This document shows, one piece after another, positions 46,541 to 54,602 of a stretch of 64,000 nucleotides of DNA. A program made the position numbers and the translations under genes. Within the stretch, counting starts at the first letter, position 1; every line of letters begins with the position of its first letter. The notes under the pieces are model-generated. The model was not told the origin of the DNA. It saw only the letters and a list, made by a program, of their open reading frames with translations, and did not search any database. The DNA lies in the NCBI RefSeq assembly GCF_009363755.1, contig NZ_CP045417.1, positions 2,790,001 through 2,854,000 of the forward strand, given 5' to 3'. The DNA is from Halomonas sp. THAF5a. GTDB taxonomy: Bacteria; Pseudomonadota; Gammaproteobacteria; Pseudomonadales; Halomonadaceae.

Positions 46541-47140
46541 ATGAACGATCGCGATACCCGCCATCAGCAGGCGATGCAGAAACTCAAGACCCGGGTCGAC
46601 GAGAAGGTCGCCGAGGCGACCGAGCAGCGCGGGCTGCTGCTGGTCTTCACCGGCAACGGCAAGGGCAAGACCACCGCCGCCTGGGGCACCGTGACCCGGG
46701 CGCTGGGCTACGGCTACCGGGTCGGGGTGGTGCAGTTCATCAAGGGGCTCTGGGAGTGCGGCGAGCGAGAGCGGCTGGCCGAGGACCCGAACCTCGAGGT
46801 CGCCGTCATGGCCACCGGCTTCACCTGGGACACCCAGGACCGCGAGGCCGATACCCGCGCCTGCCGGGAGGTGTGGGCCGAGGCCGAGCGGATGCTCACC
46901 GACCCCGACCTCTATCTGGTGGTGCTCGACGAGATCACCTACATGCTCAAGTTCGGCTACCTGGACATCGCCACCGTGAAGGCGGCGCTGGCGAAGCGCC
47001 CCGCCGACCAGACGGTGATCGTCACCGGGCGCAATGCCCACCGCGAGCTCGTCGCCCTGGCCGACACCGTCACCGAGATGAACGAGGTGCGCCACGCCTT
47101 CAACAACGGCCTCCAGGCGCGTCGAGGCATCGACTACTAA
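46541..47140 (+). CDS. cobO: Corrinoid adenosyltransferase (CobO/BtuR)
   Basis: A 199-residue enzyme that transfers the 5'-deoxyadenosyl group of ATP to cob(I)alamin. The P-loop GNGKGKTT is at residues 38-45. FIKGLWECGERE near 67 and VVLDEITYMLKFGYL near 128 are CobA/CobO signatures. Length is normal (E. coli BtuR 196). No other cobalamin gene is in the window, so it likely serves corrinoid salvage. It stops 309 bases before ugd with a promoter between, so it is not part of the exopolysaccharide operon. Confidence 0.94.
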   Translation: MNDRDTRHQQAMQKLKTRVDEKVAEATEQRGLLLVFTGNGKGKTTAAWGTVTRALGYGYRVGVVQFIKGLWECGERERLAEDPNLEVAVMATGFTWDTQDREADTRACREVWAEAERMLTDPDLYLVVLDEITYMLKFGYLDIATVKAALAKRPADQTVIVTGRNAHRELVALADTVTEMNEVRHAFNNGLQARRGIDY

Positions 47141-47243
47141 CTCCATTATTTTCAATAAGCTACGTCACTCTCGCGAGACATCGTCGTCAGCAGGCAACAT
47201 GTAAGACACTGATTTGAAAGTAATTAAAACACCTGCTCCATAA

Positions 47244-47342
47244 GCGTCGCATCATCGCGACGCCCTGACCCTTCCCGACGGGCGTCCACGCCCGCTTCCC
47301 TTCCCTCGCCCGGCCCGCCAGGCGGCGCCATATGCCGCCTGG
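47244..47342. repeat. Two inverted repeats upstream of the exopolysaccharide promoter
   Basis: GCGTCGC-ATCATC-GCGACGC at 47244-47263 (perfect 7-bp arms) and CCAGGCGGC-GCCATAT-GCCGCCTGG at 47318-47342 (perfect 9-bp arms). The second ends 8 bases before the -24 element of the sigma-54 promoter. Either could be a regulator-binding site; the first could also be a weak terminator for cobO. Confidence 0.6.
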
Positions 47343-47350
47343 CCAAAGAG

Positions 47351-47366
47351 TGGCACGCATCTTGCT
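47351..47366 (+). promoter_or_regulatory. Sigma-54 (RpoN) promoter of the exopolysaccharide operon
   Basis: TGGCACG-CATC-TTGCT fits the sigma-54 consensus TGGCACG-N4-TTGCW at every fixed position, with GG and GC spaced by 10 bases. It lies about 84 bases upstream of the ugd ATG on the same strand, in a 309-base gap after cobO. A sigma-54 promoter requires an activator (bacterial enhancer-binding protein), which is not encoded in the window. Confidence 0.82.
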
Positions 47367-47449
47367 CCCGGCCCTGATCGTCAATGCAACGTTGCGCACC
47401 CCCGCCCTGCGCGGGGCCGTCACGGCCATCGAGCGAGGAGCAAACGATC

Positions 47450-48796
47450 ATGAAAATCACCATCTTCGGATCCGGTTACGTGGGCCTGGTCACCGGGGCC
47501 TGCCTGGCCGATGTCGGCCACGACGTGATGTGCGTCGACGTGGACGAGGACAAGGTCGCCCGGCTCAACGCCGGCGAGGTGCCGATCTACGAGCCCGGGC
47601 TCGAGAGCCTGATCCGCCAGAACCGCGCGGCCGGCCGGCTGCACTTCACCACCGATGCCGAGCGGGCCGTGGCCTTCGGGCTGCTGCAGTTCATCGCGGT
47701 GGGCACGCCGTCGGACGAGGACGGCAGCGCCGACCTGCGCCACGTGCTGAAGGTCGCCGAGACCATCGCCACCCACATGACCGAGTACCGCATCGTCGTC
47801 GACAAGTCGACGGTGCCGGTTGGCACCGCCAGCCGGGTGGCGCGGACCATTGCCGCCGAACTCGAGCGGCGCGGCGTCGCGCATGACTTCGATGTCTGCT
47901 CCAACCCGGAATTCCTCAAGGAGGGCGCGGCCATCGAGGACTTCTCCCGCGGCTCGCGCATCGTGGTGGGCACCGAGTCGGAGCGGGTCCGGCGCGCCAT
48001 GCGCGAGTGCTACGGCCCCTACAACCGCCAGAAGGACAAGCTGATGTTCATGGGCGTGCGCAGCGCCGAGCTGACCAAGTACGCCGCCAACGCCATGCTC
48101 GCCACCAAGATCAGCTTCATCAACGAGATCGCCAACCTCTCGGAGCGCCTGGGCGCCGACATCGAGGAGGTGCGCCACGGCATCGGCAGCGACCCGCGCA
48201 TCGGCTACAGCTTCATCTACCCGGGCTGCGGCTACGGCGGCTCCTGCTTCCCCAAGGACGTGAAGGCGCTGGCGCGCACCGCCGAACAGGTCGGCCACCC
48301 CGCCGAGATGGTGGCCGCCGTCGAGAGCGTCAACGCCCGCCAGAAGTCGCGGCTGTTCGAGATGCTCTGCCAGGCCTTCAACGGCGAGCTCGCCGGCAAG
48401 ACCATCGCGCTGTGGGGGCTGGCCTTCAAGCCCAACACCGATGACATGCGCGAGGCCCCCAGCCGCGCGCTGATGGAGGCCCTGTGGGCCGCCGGTGCAC
48501 GGGTCCAGGCCTACGACCCGGAAGCCCGCGAGGAGTGCCGCCGACTCTATGGCGAGCGCGACGACCTGGTGCTGGCCGGCCAGCGCGACCAGGCCCTGGA
48601 GGGCGCCGATGCGCTGGTGATCTGCACCGAGTGGAAGGCCTTTCGCACCGTGGACTTCGATCACCTGCGCGAAGCGCTCGCCTCGCCGGTGCTGGTCGAC
48701 GGCCGCAACCTCTTCCCCCCCGAGACGGTGAAGGCGGCGGGGCTGTCCTACTACGCCATCGGCCGGGGTGACTCCGTGCGTCCCGTCCTCGCCTGA
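47450..48796 (+). CDS. ugd: UDP-glucose 6-dehydrogenase
   Basis: A 448-residue enzyme oxidising UDP-glucose to UDP-glucuronate with two NAD+. N-terminal Rossmann motif [10 protein letters not shown] (residues 7-16), catalytic Cys266 in [16 protein letters not shown], and C-terminal [16 protein letters not shown] and DGRNLF plus GLSYYAIGR are the Ugd pattern. GDP-mannose dehydrogenase AlgD, the equivalent in alginate operons, has different segments (for example FAFGGSCLPKD). This enzyme sits first in an alginate-type synthase operon, so the polymer is expected to draw on UDP-GlcA. Start ATG 47450 after GAGGAG. Confidence 0.93.
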   Translation: MKITIFGSGYVGLVTGACLADVGHDVMCVDVDEDKVARLNAGEVPIYEPGLESLIRQNRAAGRLHFTTDAERAVAFGLLQFIAVGTPSDEDGSADLRHVLKVAETIATHMTEYRIVVDKSTVPVGTASRVARTIAAELERRGVAHDFDVCSNPEFLKEGAAIEDFSRGSRIVVGTESERVRRAMRECYGPYNRQKDKLMFMGVRSAELTKYAANAMLATKISFINEIANLSERLGADIEEVRHGIGSDPRIGYSFIYPGCGYGGSCFPKDVKALARTAEQVGHPAEMVAAVESVNARQKSRLFEMLCQAFNGELAGKTIALWGLAFKPNTDDMREAPSRALMEALWAAGARVQAYDPEAREECRRLYGERDDLVLAGQRDQALEGADALVICTEWKAFRTVDFDHLREALASPVLVDGRNLFPPETVKAAGLSYYAIGRGDSVRPVLA

Positions 48797-48805
48797 GGCC
48801 TCGCC

Positions 48806-50719
48806 ATGTCGAAGCTCCCCGACCACACCTCCGTCGCCAGCAAGGTGACGGAGGTCACCGCCCTGCTGCTGCTGCTGGCCCTGCTGGTGCTGCTGCTCTC
48901 CGAGCTGCCGTCGGAAGTCTTCTCGCCGGCATCGAAGAGCTTCTTCTTCGCCATCGGCGCCATCGGCGCCTGGCGCTACTCCTGGTGGTTCGTCCAGGCG
49001 CTGCGCTCGGTGTGGTACAACCGGCGCATCTTCCCGCGGCTGCGCGCCGCGGCGGACGCCGCCGGCGAGGCCGCCAAGCCCAGCGAGCTGTACGTGCTGT
49101 GCACCTCGTTCCGCATCGATGCCGACGTCAGCTATCGGGTCTACGAGGCGCTGGTGCGCGAGGTCCGGGACTACGGCGTCCCGACCACCATCTTCGCCTC
49201 GCTGGCCGACCGCACCGACGTCGACATCATCACCCACGTGATGGACGAGTGCGGCTGGCCGAGCAACATCGAGCTGCGCTACATGTTCCAGAAGGGGGAC
49301 GGCAAGCGCTCCGCCATGGCGGAAGTGCTGCGCGCGATCTCGCGTCGCGCCCCGGCCCCGGATGCCCTGCTGGTCTCGATGGACGGCGACATCCTGCTCG
49401 AGCCCGACACCCTCGAGCGCTCGCTGTCGTTCTTCCGCACCAACGAGGACCTGGGCGCGCTGACCACCAACAACAGTGCCATCGTCACCGGCGGCGACGT
49501 CACCAAGGAGTGGTACGACCTGCGCTACGCCCAGCGCCATCTGGTGATGAGCTCCGGCTCGGTGTCGCGCCGGCTGCTGGTGCTGACCGGCCGCTACAGC
49601 GCCTTCCGCCTCGACCTCGCCACCCAGCCGAGCTTCATCGAGCTGGTCGAGAACGACCGCGTCGACCACTGGCGCTTCGGCAACTTCAAGTTCCTCTCGG
49701 GGGACGACAAGTCGACCTGGTACTGGCTGCTCAAGAACGGCTGGCGGATGCTCTACCTGCCGGACGTCTACGTCACCGGGTTCGAGGAGCTGCCGGACCG
49801 CCGTCGCTTCTTCAAGTCGACCACCGACCTGATGCGCCGCTGGTACGGCAACATGCTGCGTACCAGCAGCCGGGCGATCGCCCTGGGGCCGCGCCCGATG
49901 GGCATGTTCACCTGGTGGAGCCTGGTCGACCAGCGCCTGTCCATGTGGACGACCCTGATCGGCCCCACGGTGGCGATCCTGGTGACCCTGTTCGTGCGGC
50001 CCTCGTTCATCTTCGCCTACGCGCTGTGGATCCTGTTCACGCGCAGCATCTCGACGCTGATCCTGGCCTGGCAACGCGGCCGCTTCAGCCTGCTGTGGAT
50101 CCCGCTGATCTATTACAACCAGGTCTTCGGCGCCCTGCTCAAGACCTACGTCAGCTTCCGCTTCAACCGCCAGAAGTGGTCGCGCCAGGGGATCTCCGCC
50201 GGCGAGCCGGACGATCCAGCCGCGGTCAACCGCCAGCGTCGCATGGGTCACGTGCTGCACGGCGCCTTCATCGCGGTGATGCTCTACGTGCTGGTGCTGG
50301 CCACCGGGGTGCTGCAGCCGCCGGATCGCACCGCCATGGCCATCCTCCAGGGTCCCGCCGCCGAGGCTCAGACCGGCACGGCCAATCGCTGGATGGCGAT
50401 GATCCTGGCCGACGGCTCCCCCAGCGGCAACGTCACCCTGCCGCCGGAGCGCCTGGCGCTGGACGAGGGCCTGCTGGATATCGTGGCCACCACCGAGCGC
50501 ATGCGGACCGAGCGCCTCGCCGGCGCGCCCGGCGACGAGCCGACCACGCTCGAGATCAGCCCCGAACTGGCACGTCATGTCCACGACGCCAGCGGTCGCC
50601 CGCTCGACGCCGGACAGCTCGCGACCTGCCACACGCCCCAGGGCTGCGCCCTCGAACTCGACGACCGCACGGTGGCCCTCGTCGACCTGACTATCAGCGT
50701 GCAACCCGGCCGCTCCTGA
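48806..50719 (+). CDS. Alg8-like family 2 glycosyltransferase (polymer synthase)
   Basis: A 637-residue inner-membrane processive GT2 enzyme closely patterned on Alg8, the alginate polymerase. SFFFAIGAIGAWRYSW at residues 45-60, the donor-binding DGD at 193-195, DHWRFGNFKFLSGDDKSTW at 287-305 with the catalytic-region Asp300/Asp301, and RRWYGNMLR at 344-352 all match Alg8 segments. About six membrane spans. Compared with Alg8 (494 residues) the protein has about 125 extra residues after the last span (from about 512), predicted periplasmic, with no recognised domain. The operon implies UDP-GlcA as donor; Alg8 itself uses GDP-ManA. Confidence 0.88.
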   Translation: MSKLPDHTSVASKVTEVTALLLLLALLVLLLSELPSEVFSPASKSFFFAIGAIGAWRYSWWFVQALRSVWYNRRIFPRLRAAADAAGEAAKPSELYVLCTSFRIDADVSYRVYEALVREVRDYGVPTTIFASLADRTDVDIITHVMDECGWPSNIELRYMFQKGDGKRSAMAEVLRAISRRAPAPDALLVSMDGDILLEPDTLERSLSFFRTNEDLGALTTNNSAIVTGGDVTKEWYDLRYAQRHLVMSSGSVSRRLLVLTGRYSAFRLDLATQPSFIELVENDRVDHWRFGNFKFLSGDDKSTWYWLLKNGWRMLYLPDVYVTGFEELPDRRRFFKSTTDLMRRWYGNMLRTSSRAIALGPRPMGMFTWWSLVDQRLSMWTTLIGPTVAILVTLFVRPSFIFAYALWILFTRSISTLILAWQRGRFSLLWIPLIYYNQVFGALLKTYVSFRFNRQKWSRQGISAGEPDDPAAVNRQRRMGHVLHGAFIAVMLYVLVLATGVLQPPDRTAMAILQGPAAEAQTGTANRWMAMILADGSPSGNVTLPPERLALDEGLLDIVATTERMRTERLAGAPGDEPTTLEISPELARHVHDASGRPLDAGQLATCHTPQGCALELDDRTVALVDLTISVQPGRS

Positions 50720-50765
50720 CCTCGCAGGACGCCGCCGGGAGGCAACCATTGGAGAGAGACTCCCC

Positions 50766-52319
50766 ATGACCGATTACTACGCCGACCATCACGATCGAAG
50801 CGAGCCCACGCTGGGCGATCAGCGCCAGGCCACTCACGGCGACAGCGGCCGGGCCGGTCATCGCGGCCAGGGCCCCGACCAGACGCCCGGCGCCGGGATC
50901 GCCCACGAGCGCCGCGACGAGCGTCGTTACCTGCGCGTGAAGCGCACCTTCCAGGTCAAGATGGACGACGGCCAGGTGTTCGACGGCGTCGACCTCTCCC
51001 AGGGCGGCTTCGCGATCCACAGCCAGCGGCCGCTCCGCGAGGGCGCCCGGGTCCAGGCCTCGCTGCTGCTGCAGGCCGGCGGCGCCGAGATGACAGTGCC
51101 CGTGACAGCCGAGTGCCGGCACTGCACGGCCGGCGAGGCGGGCCACATCGCCGGCTTCGAGTTCACCGACATCAGCCCCGGCCACCAGGAGCTGCTGCGG
51201 CGCATCATCCGCGCCAGCCTCAGCGGTCGCGAGATGGACCTCGAGGGCATGATCGGAGGCGAGGACCCACAGACGCCCCGCAAGCGCGGCGGTGCCGGCC
51301 AGAGCCAGCCGGCCCAGCGTCCGCCCAAGCCGCTGGGCCGCTATGTGGCGCTGTTCATGGCCATCGGCGTGCTCGGCCTGGTGGCGGCGGCCACCGCCTA
51401 CCGCAACTTCATGCTGATCCAGCCGAACTTCGCCGCGGTGACCGCGCCGCGCATCGACATACGCGCCCCGGGGCCGGGCATCCTGCAGGCCCATGACCTC
51501 CAGGCCGGCGACCGGGTCGAGCGCGACGCGAAGCTGACCAGCGTCAAGAACGTCGACCTCGAGTCGGACCTGATCCTGGCCCAGGCCGCACAGAGCTACA
51601 ACAGCCAGCTGATCGAGAACCTGCAGGAGAACCTCGAGGCCGGCAGCGGCCAGATCAGCCTGGCCAACTCCGCCCGCCCGGCCAACGGCGAGTCGGTGAG
51701 CTTCGAGACGGTGTCGCCGGAGATCGCCCGGGCGCGCATCGACCAGTTCGAGACCGCACGCGACTTCCAGAGCTCGCGGATCACCGCGCTGGAGGCCCGC
51801 CAGTCCCAGAACGAGGTCTACAGCCCCTGCCACTGCCTGGTGGCCTGGGCCCTGAGCAGCTCCGACGGCACCTACATCAACGAGAGCGAGCGCATCATGA
51901 CGCTCATCCGCACCGGCGAGAACGACATCATGGTCGAGGCCCTGGTGCACATGGACGACATCGATCGCATCGGCCCGGACCAGCAGGCCTACATCTCGCT
52001 GCCCAACACCGCCGGCCCGATCAGCGCCCGAGTGCGCAGCGTGGCGCTGGACATCGAGCGCCAGCCGCGCGCCGGCTTCCCCAGCTGGGTGCGTCAGCAG
52101 CAGAACGTGGCCAGCGTGCTGCTGGTGCCCGAAGAGCCGCTGCCGGCCGACGCCGTCGGCACCCCGGTGGACGTGCGCTTCACCGACACCCCGCTGGTCG
52201 GCAGCGCCGCCGAATGGGTGTGGCAGGGTGCCCGCTCGGTCGGCCAGCTGGTCGACGGCCTGATCGACGGCGTCACCGGCGCGGACAACGACGAGACCAC
52301 CGAACGCCAGGCGAGCTGA
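50766..52319 (+). CDS. Alg44-like protein with PilZ and membrane-fusion domains
   Basis: A 517-residue co-polymerase-like protein. N-terminal PilZ domain at about residues 50-150 with the c-di-GMP contacts Arg50 and Arg54 (RxxxR) and Asp76-x-Ser78-x-x-Gly81 (DLSQGG), both intact. One span at about 193-213 and a periplasmic HlyD-like barrel-sandwich region follow, interrupted by a helical hairpin. In Pseudomonas, Alg44 binds c-di-GMP to switch on Alg8. The protein is longer than Alg44 (389). Follows the Alg8-like gene as in alg operons. Confidence 0.87.
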   Translation: MTDYYADHHDRSEPTLGDQRQATHGDSGRAGHRGQGPDQTPGAGIAHERRDERRYLRVKRTFQVKMDDGQVFDGVDLSQGGFAIHSQRPLREGARVQASLLLQAGGAEMTVPVTAECRHCTAGEAGHIAGFEFTDISPGHQELLRRIIRASLSGREMDLEGMIGGEDPQTPRKRGGAGQSQPAQRPPKPLGRYVALFMAIGVLGLVAAATAYRNFMLIQPNFAAVTAPRIDIRAPGPGILQAHDLQAGDRVERDAKLTSVKNVDLESDLILAQAAQSYNSQLIENLQENLEAGSGQISLANSARPANGESVSFETVSPEIARARIDQFETARDFQSSRITALEARQSQNEVYSPCHCLVAWALSSSDGTYINESERIMTLIRTGENDIMVEALVHMDDIDRIGPDQQAYISLPNTAGPISARVRSVALDIERQPRAGFPSWVRQQQNVASVLLVPEEPLPADAVGTPVDVRFTDTPLVGSAAEWVWQGARSVGQLVDGLIDGVTGADNDETTERQAS

Positions 52320-52384
52320 GCCCGCGCGGCCTCTCACGAGGACACCCCGGCCGCCCGCGCGGCGGCCCCCGACCGGAGCCCGAT

Positions 52385-53275
52385 ATGTCAGCCGAACACG
52401 TCATCCCGAGAAAGCGCCCCCTGGCCCTGCTGATGCTGGCCCTGCTGCCCGGCCTGAGCGCCCCGGCCCTGGCCGAGGGCAAGGGCAAGGGGCCCGCGAT
52501 CACCTCGCCGAGCGTGGCCGCCTGCTCGACCCGCTACCCGCAGGTCGCCGCCCCCTCCCCCGCCCTGCAGGCCGAGGATGCCCAGGCCGCCATCCGCGAA
52601 GGCTTCGCCACCCGGCGCGACTGGGGCACCGAGAACGCCGAGCGCCTCCCGGCCGGCGAGACCGGCCTCGATGAGGCCGGCCTGCGCATCCACTATCCCG
52701 AGGGCACCTCGTCGCCGGGCGATACCGAGACGGGCGGCGCCGGCTTCTATGCCGCCCCCGACGCCCTGGCCGGCGCCGAGCGCGCCTGCCTCCAGTACCG
52801 GGTGCGCTTCGAGCCGGGCTTCGACTTCGTCAAGGGCGGCAAGCTGCCCGGCCTGTACGGCGGCGAGGCGCCCAGCGGCGGCGAGGAGGCCGACGGCGAG
52901 AACGGCTTCTCCATGCGCTACATGTGGCGGGCCAACGGCCAGGGCGAGCTCTACGAATATGCCGTCGACCAGCACGAGGACTACGGCAAGTCGGTCGGTC
53001 GCGGCCGCTGGACCTTCCCCACCGGCCAGTGGGTGACCCTGGAGCAGGAGATCATCCTCAACGATCCCGGCCAGGAGAACGGCATGGCCCGCGTCTGGGT
53101 GGACGGCCAGCCGATCCTCGAGCAGGGCGGCATCGTCTATCGCACCAGCGAGTCGGTGACCATCGACGGCCTGATGTTCTCGACCTTCTTCGGCGGTCAC
53201 GGCAAGGACTGGCGCACGCCCCGCGACCAGCACGTCGACTTCGCCGGCTTCCGCTTCCATGCTCCCCGTTCCTGA
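52385..53275 (+). CDS. PL14/PL20-like polysaccharide lyase, secreted
   Basis: A 296-residue protein with a Sec signal peptide (hydrophobic residues about 12-30, cut near ALAEGK). The mature part is a beta-jelly-roll lyase; the conserved KGGKLPGLYGG at 150-160, FSMRYMWRANGQGELYEYA near 175-193 and the C-terminal strand set resemble polysaccharide lyase families 14 and 20, which include alginate and glucuronan lyases. Which family is nearer cannot be settled by eye. In this operon it would trim or degrade the nascent anionic polymer. No equivalent is found in the Pseudomonas alg operon. Confidence 0.72.
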   Translation: MSAEHVIPRKRPLALLMLALLPGLSAPALAEGKGKGPAITSPSVAACSTRYPQVAAPSPALQAEDAQAAIREGFATRRDWGTENAERLPAGETGLDEAGLRIHYPEGTSSPGDTETGGAGFYAAPDALAGAERACLQYRVRFEPGFDFVKGGKLPGLYGGEAPSGGEEADGENGFSMRYMWRANGQGELYEYAVDQHEDYGKSVGRGRWTFPTGQWVTLEQEIILNDPGQENGMARVWVDGQPILEQGGIVYRTSESVTIDGLMFSTFFGGHGKDWRTPRDQHVDFAGFRFHAPRS

Positions 53276-53290
53276 TTCCGAGGACTCTCG

Positions 53291-54556
53291 ATGTCTCTGT
53301 CTCCATCCACCCGCCCAGGCCGCGGCGCCATGCCCCGTCGCCTGCTCGCCGGCCTGTCCCTGGCCCTCTGCGGGCTGGGCGCGGGCGGGCTCTCCACGGC
53401 CCAAGCCATGACCCTCGAGGAGCGTGCCGAGCTCGACCTGTCGAACTACGAGGTGAAGGATCCCGACGCCTCCTATTTCGACGTCGAGAAGCGCATGGCG
53501 CAGCTCGAGAACACCGACAACGCGATCCTGCTGCAGGAGATCGACCAGCTGTCGACCGGCACCAGCTGCTCGCAGCTGCTGGCGTACAAGCCGATCGACA
53601 CCCGCATGCGAATTCCGGGCTACTACCCGAGCCCCAAGGAGTGGGAGCTGGCCTCCGAGCCGCTGTTCCAGTTCGAGGACAACGTCTCGCACCTGGCCGG
53701 CAGCTACGTGGCCACCGGCGATGACTACTACGCCGAATGCCTGGTGCGCTTCCTCGACAAGTGGTCGCAGGACGAGGCGCTGACCAACTTCTACTACGAC
53801 TCCATGGAGCCCCAGGCCTGGTTCGCCACCGAATCGATGATCTTCGCCGCGGCCATGGCCTACTCGGTGGTGCGCCCCGAGCTCGAGGGCATGCAGGAGG
53901 AGCGCGAGCGGATCGAGGACTGGCTCAACGACCTGGCCCATCAGCACTCCGACATCCAGGGCCAGCCCGGCAACAGCTGCTGCAACAACCACTTCTACCG
54001 TCGCGCCCTCTACGGCACCATGGTCGGCGTGCTGACCGAGGACAACGAGCTGTTCCGCTTCGGCGTCAGCGCCATCTACTCGGCGCTGCACGACATCACC
54101 GAGGAAGGCGCGCTGCCGATGGAGATCGCCCGTGGACGCCGCGCCACCCACTATCAGAACTACGCGCTGCTCTACCTGATCACCAACATGCAGGTCATCG
54201 CACGCCAGGGCTACGACATCTTCGACCTGGAGGTCGAGGGCAACACCATCCACGACGCCGTCGACTTCGCCCTGGAGATCTTCGCGGATCCCGCCGCGCT
54301 GGGCGACATGGCGCCCCACGAGCAGTACACCGGCTTCCTCAAGGACAACCAGTACTTCGCCTGGATGGAGATCTATCAGGACCGCTACCACGACTCGCGG
54401 ATCGCCGACTTCATCCGCCGACAGCGTCCCATCTACAACCGCAGCGCCGGCGGCTACATGACGCTCTACTTCATGGACCCCGACGCCCAGCAGAACATCG
54501 TCATGGATGAAACCCAGCGCGAGGACGCCGCGTTCAAGGGCCTGAGCGAGCAGTGA
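53291..54556 (+). CDS. PL5-family (AlgL-like) periplasmic lyase
   Basis: A 421-residue secreted protein (signal peptide ending near residue 39, STAQA). The (alpha/alpha) barrel of PL5 is recognised from CCNNHFY with the catalytic Asn233 and His234, and ATHYQNYALLYL with Tyr288, equivalent to the AlgL catalytic His and Tyr; Arg281-284 lies just before. AlgL clears misdirected alginate from the periplasm. Some PL5 enzymes act on polyglucuronate, which would fit the Ugd in this operon. Longer than AlgL (367) owing to an extended N-terminal region. Confidence 0.85.
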   Translation: MSLSPSTRPGRGAMPRRLLAGLSLALCGLGAGGLSTAQAMTLEERAELDLSNYEVKDPDASYFDVEKRMAQLENTDNAILLQEIDQLSTGTSCSQLLAYKPIDTRMRIPGYYPSPKEWELASEPLFQFEDNVSHLAGSYVATGDDYYAECLVRFLDKWSQDEALTNFYYDSMEPQAWFATESMIFAAAMAYSVVRPELEGMQEERERIEDWLNDLAHQHSDIQGQPGNSCCNNHFYRRALYGTMVGVLTEDNELFRFGVSAIYSALHDITEEGALPMEIARGRRATHYQNYALLYLITNMQVIARQGYDIFDLEVEGNTIHDAVDFALEIFADPAALGDMAPHEQYTGFLKDNQYFAWMEIYQDRYHDSRIADFIRRQRPIYNRSAGGYMTLYFMDPDAQQNIVMDETQREDAAFKGLSEQ

Positions 54557-54602
54557 ACGCTCGCCCCGACGTTCATCCATCACTTCGAGGCAGACCGACA
54601 TC

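Noticed and set aside
47450..48796. GDP-mannose dehydrogenase (AlgD)
   Set aside because: Expected in an alginate operon, but the catalytic [12 protein letters not shown] block and the DGRNLF C-terminus are of the UDP-glucose dehydrogenase type.
47420..50767. 1100-codon open frame on the minus strand opposite ugd and the Alg8-like gene
   Set aside because: Antisense shadow produced by high third-position GC; composition is His/Gln/Gly-rich and without recognisable domains.
48806..52319. Cellulose synthase (BcsA) or other PilZ-fused GT2 system
   Set aside because: The polymerase lacks the QxxRW and fused C-terminal PilZ of BcsA; its segments match Alg8 and the PilZ domain is on a separate Alg44-like protein.
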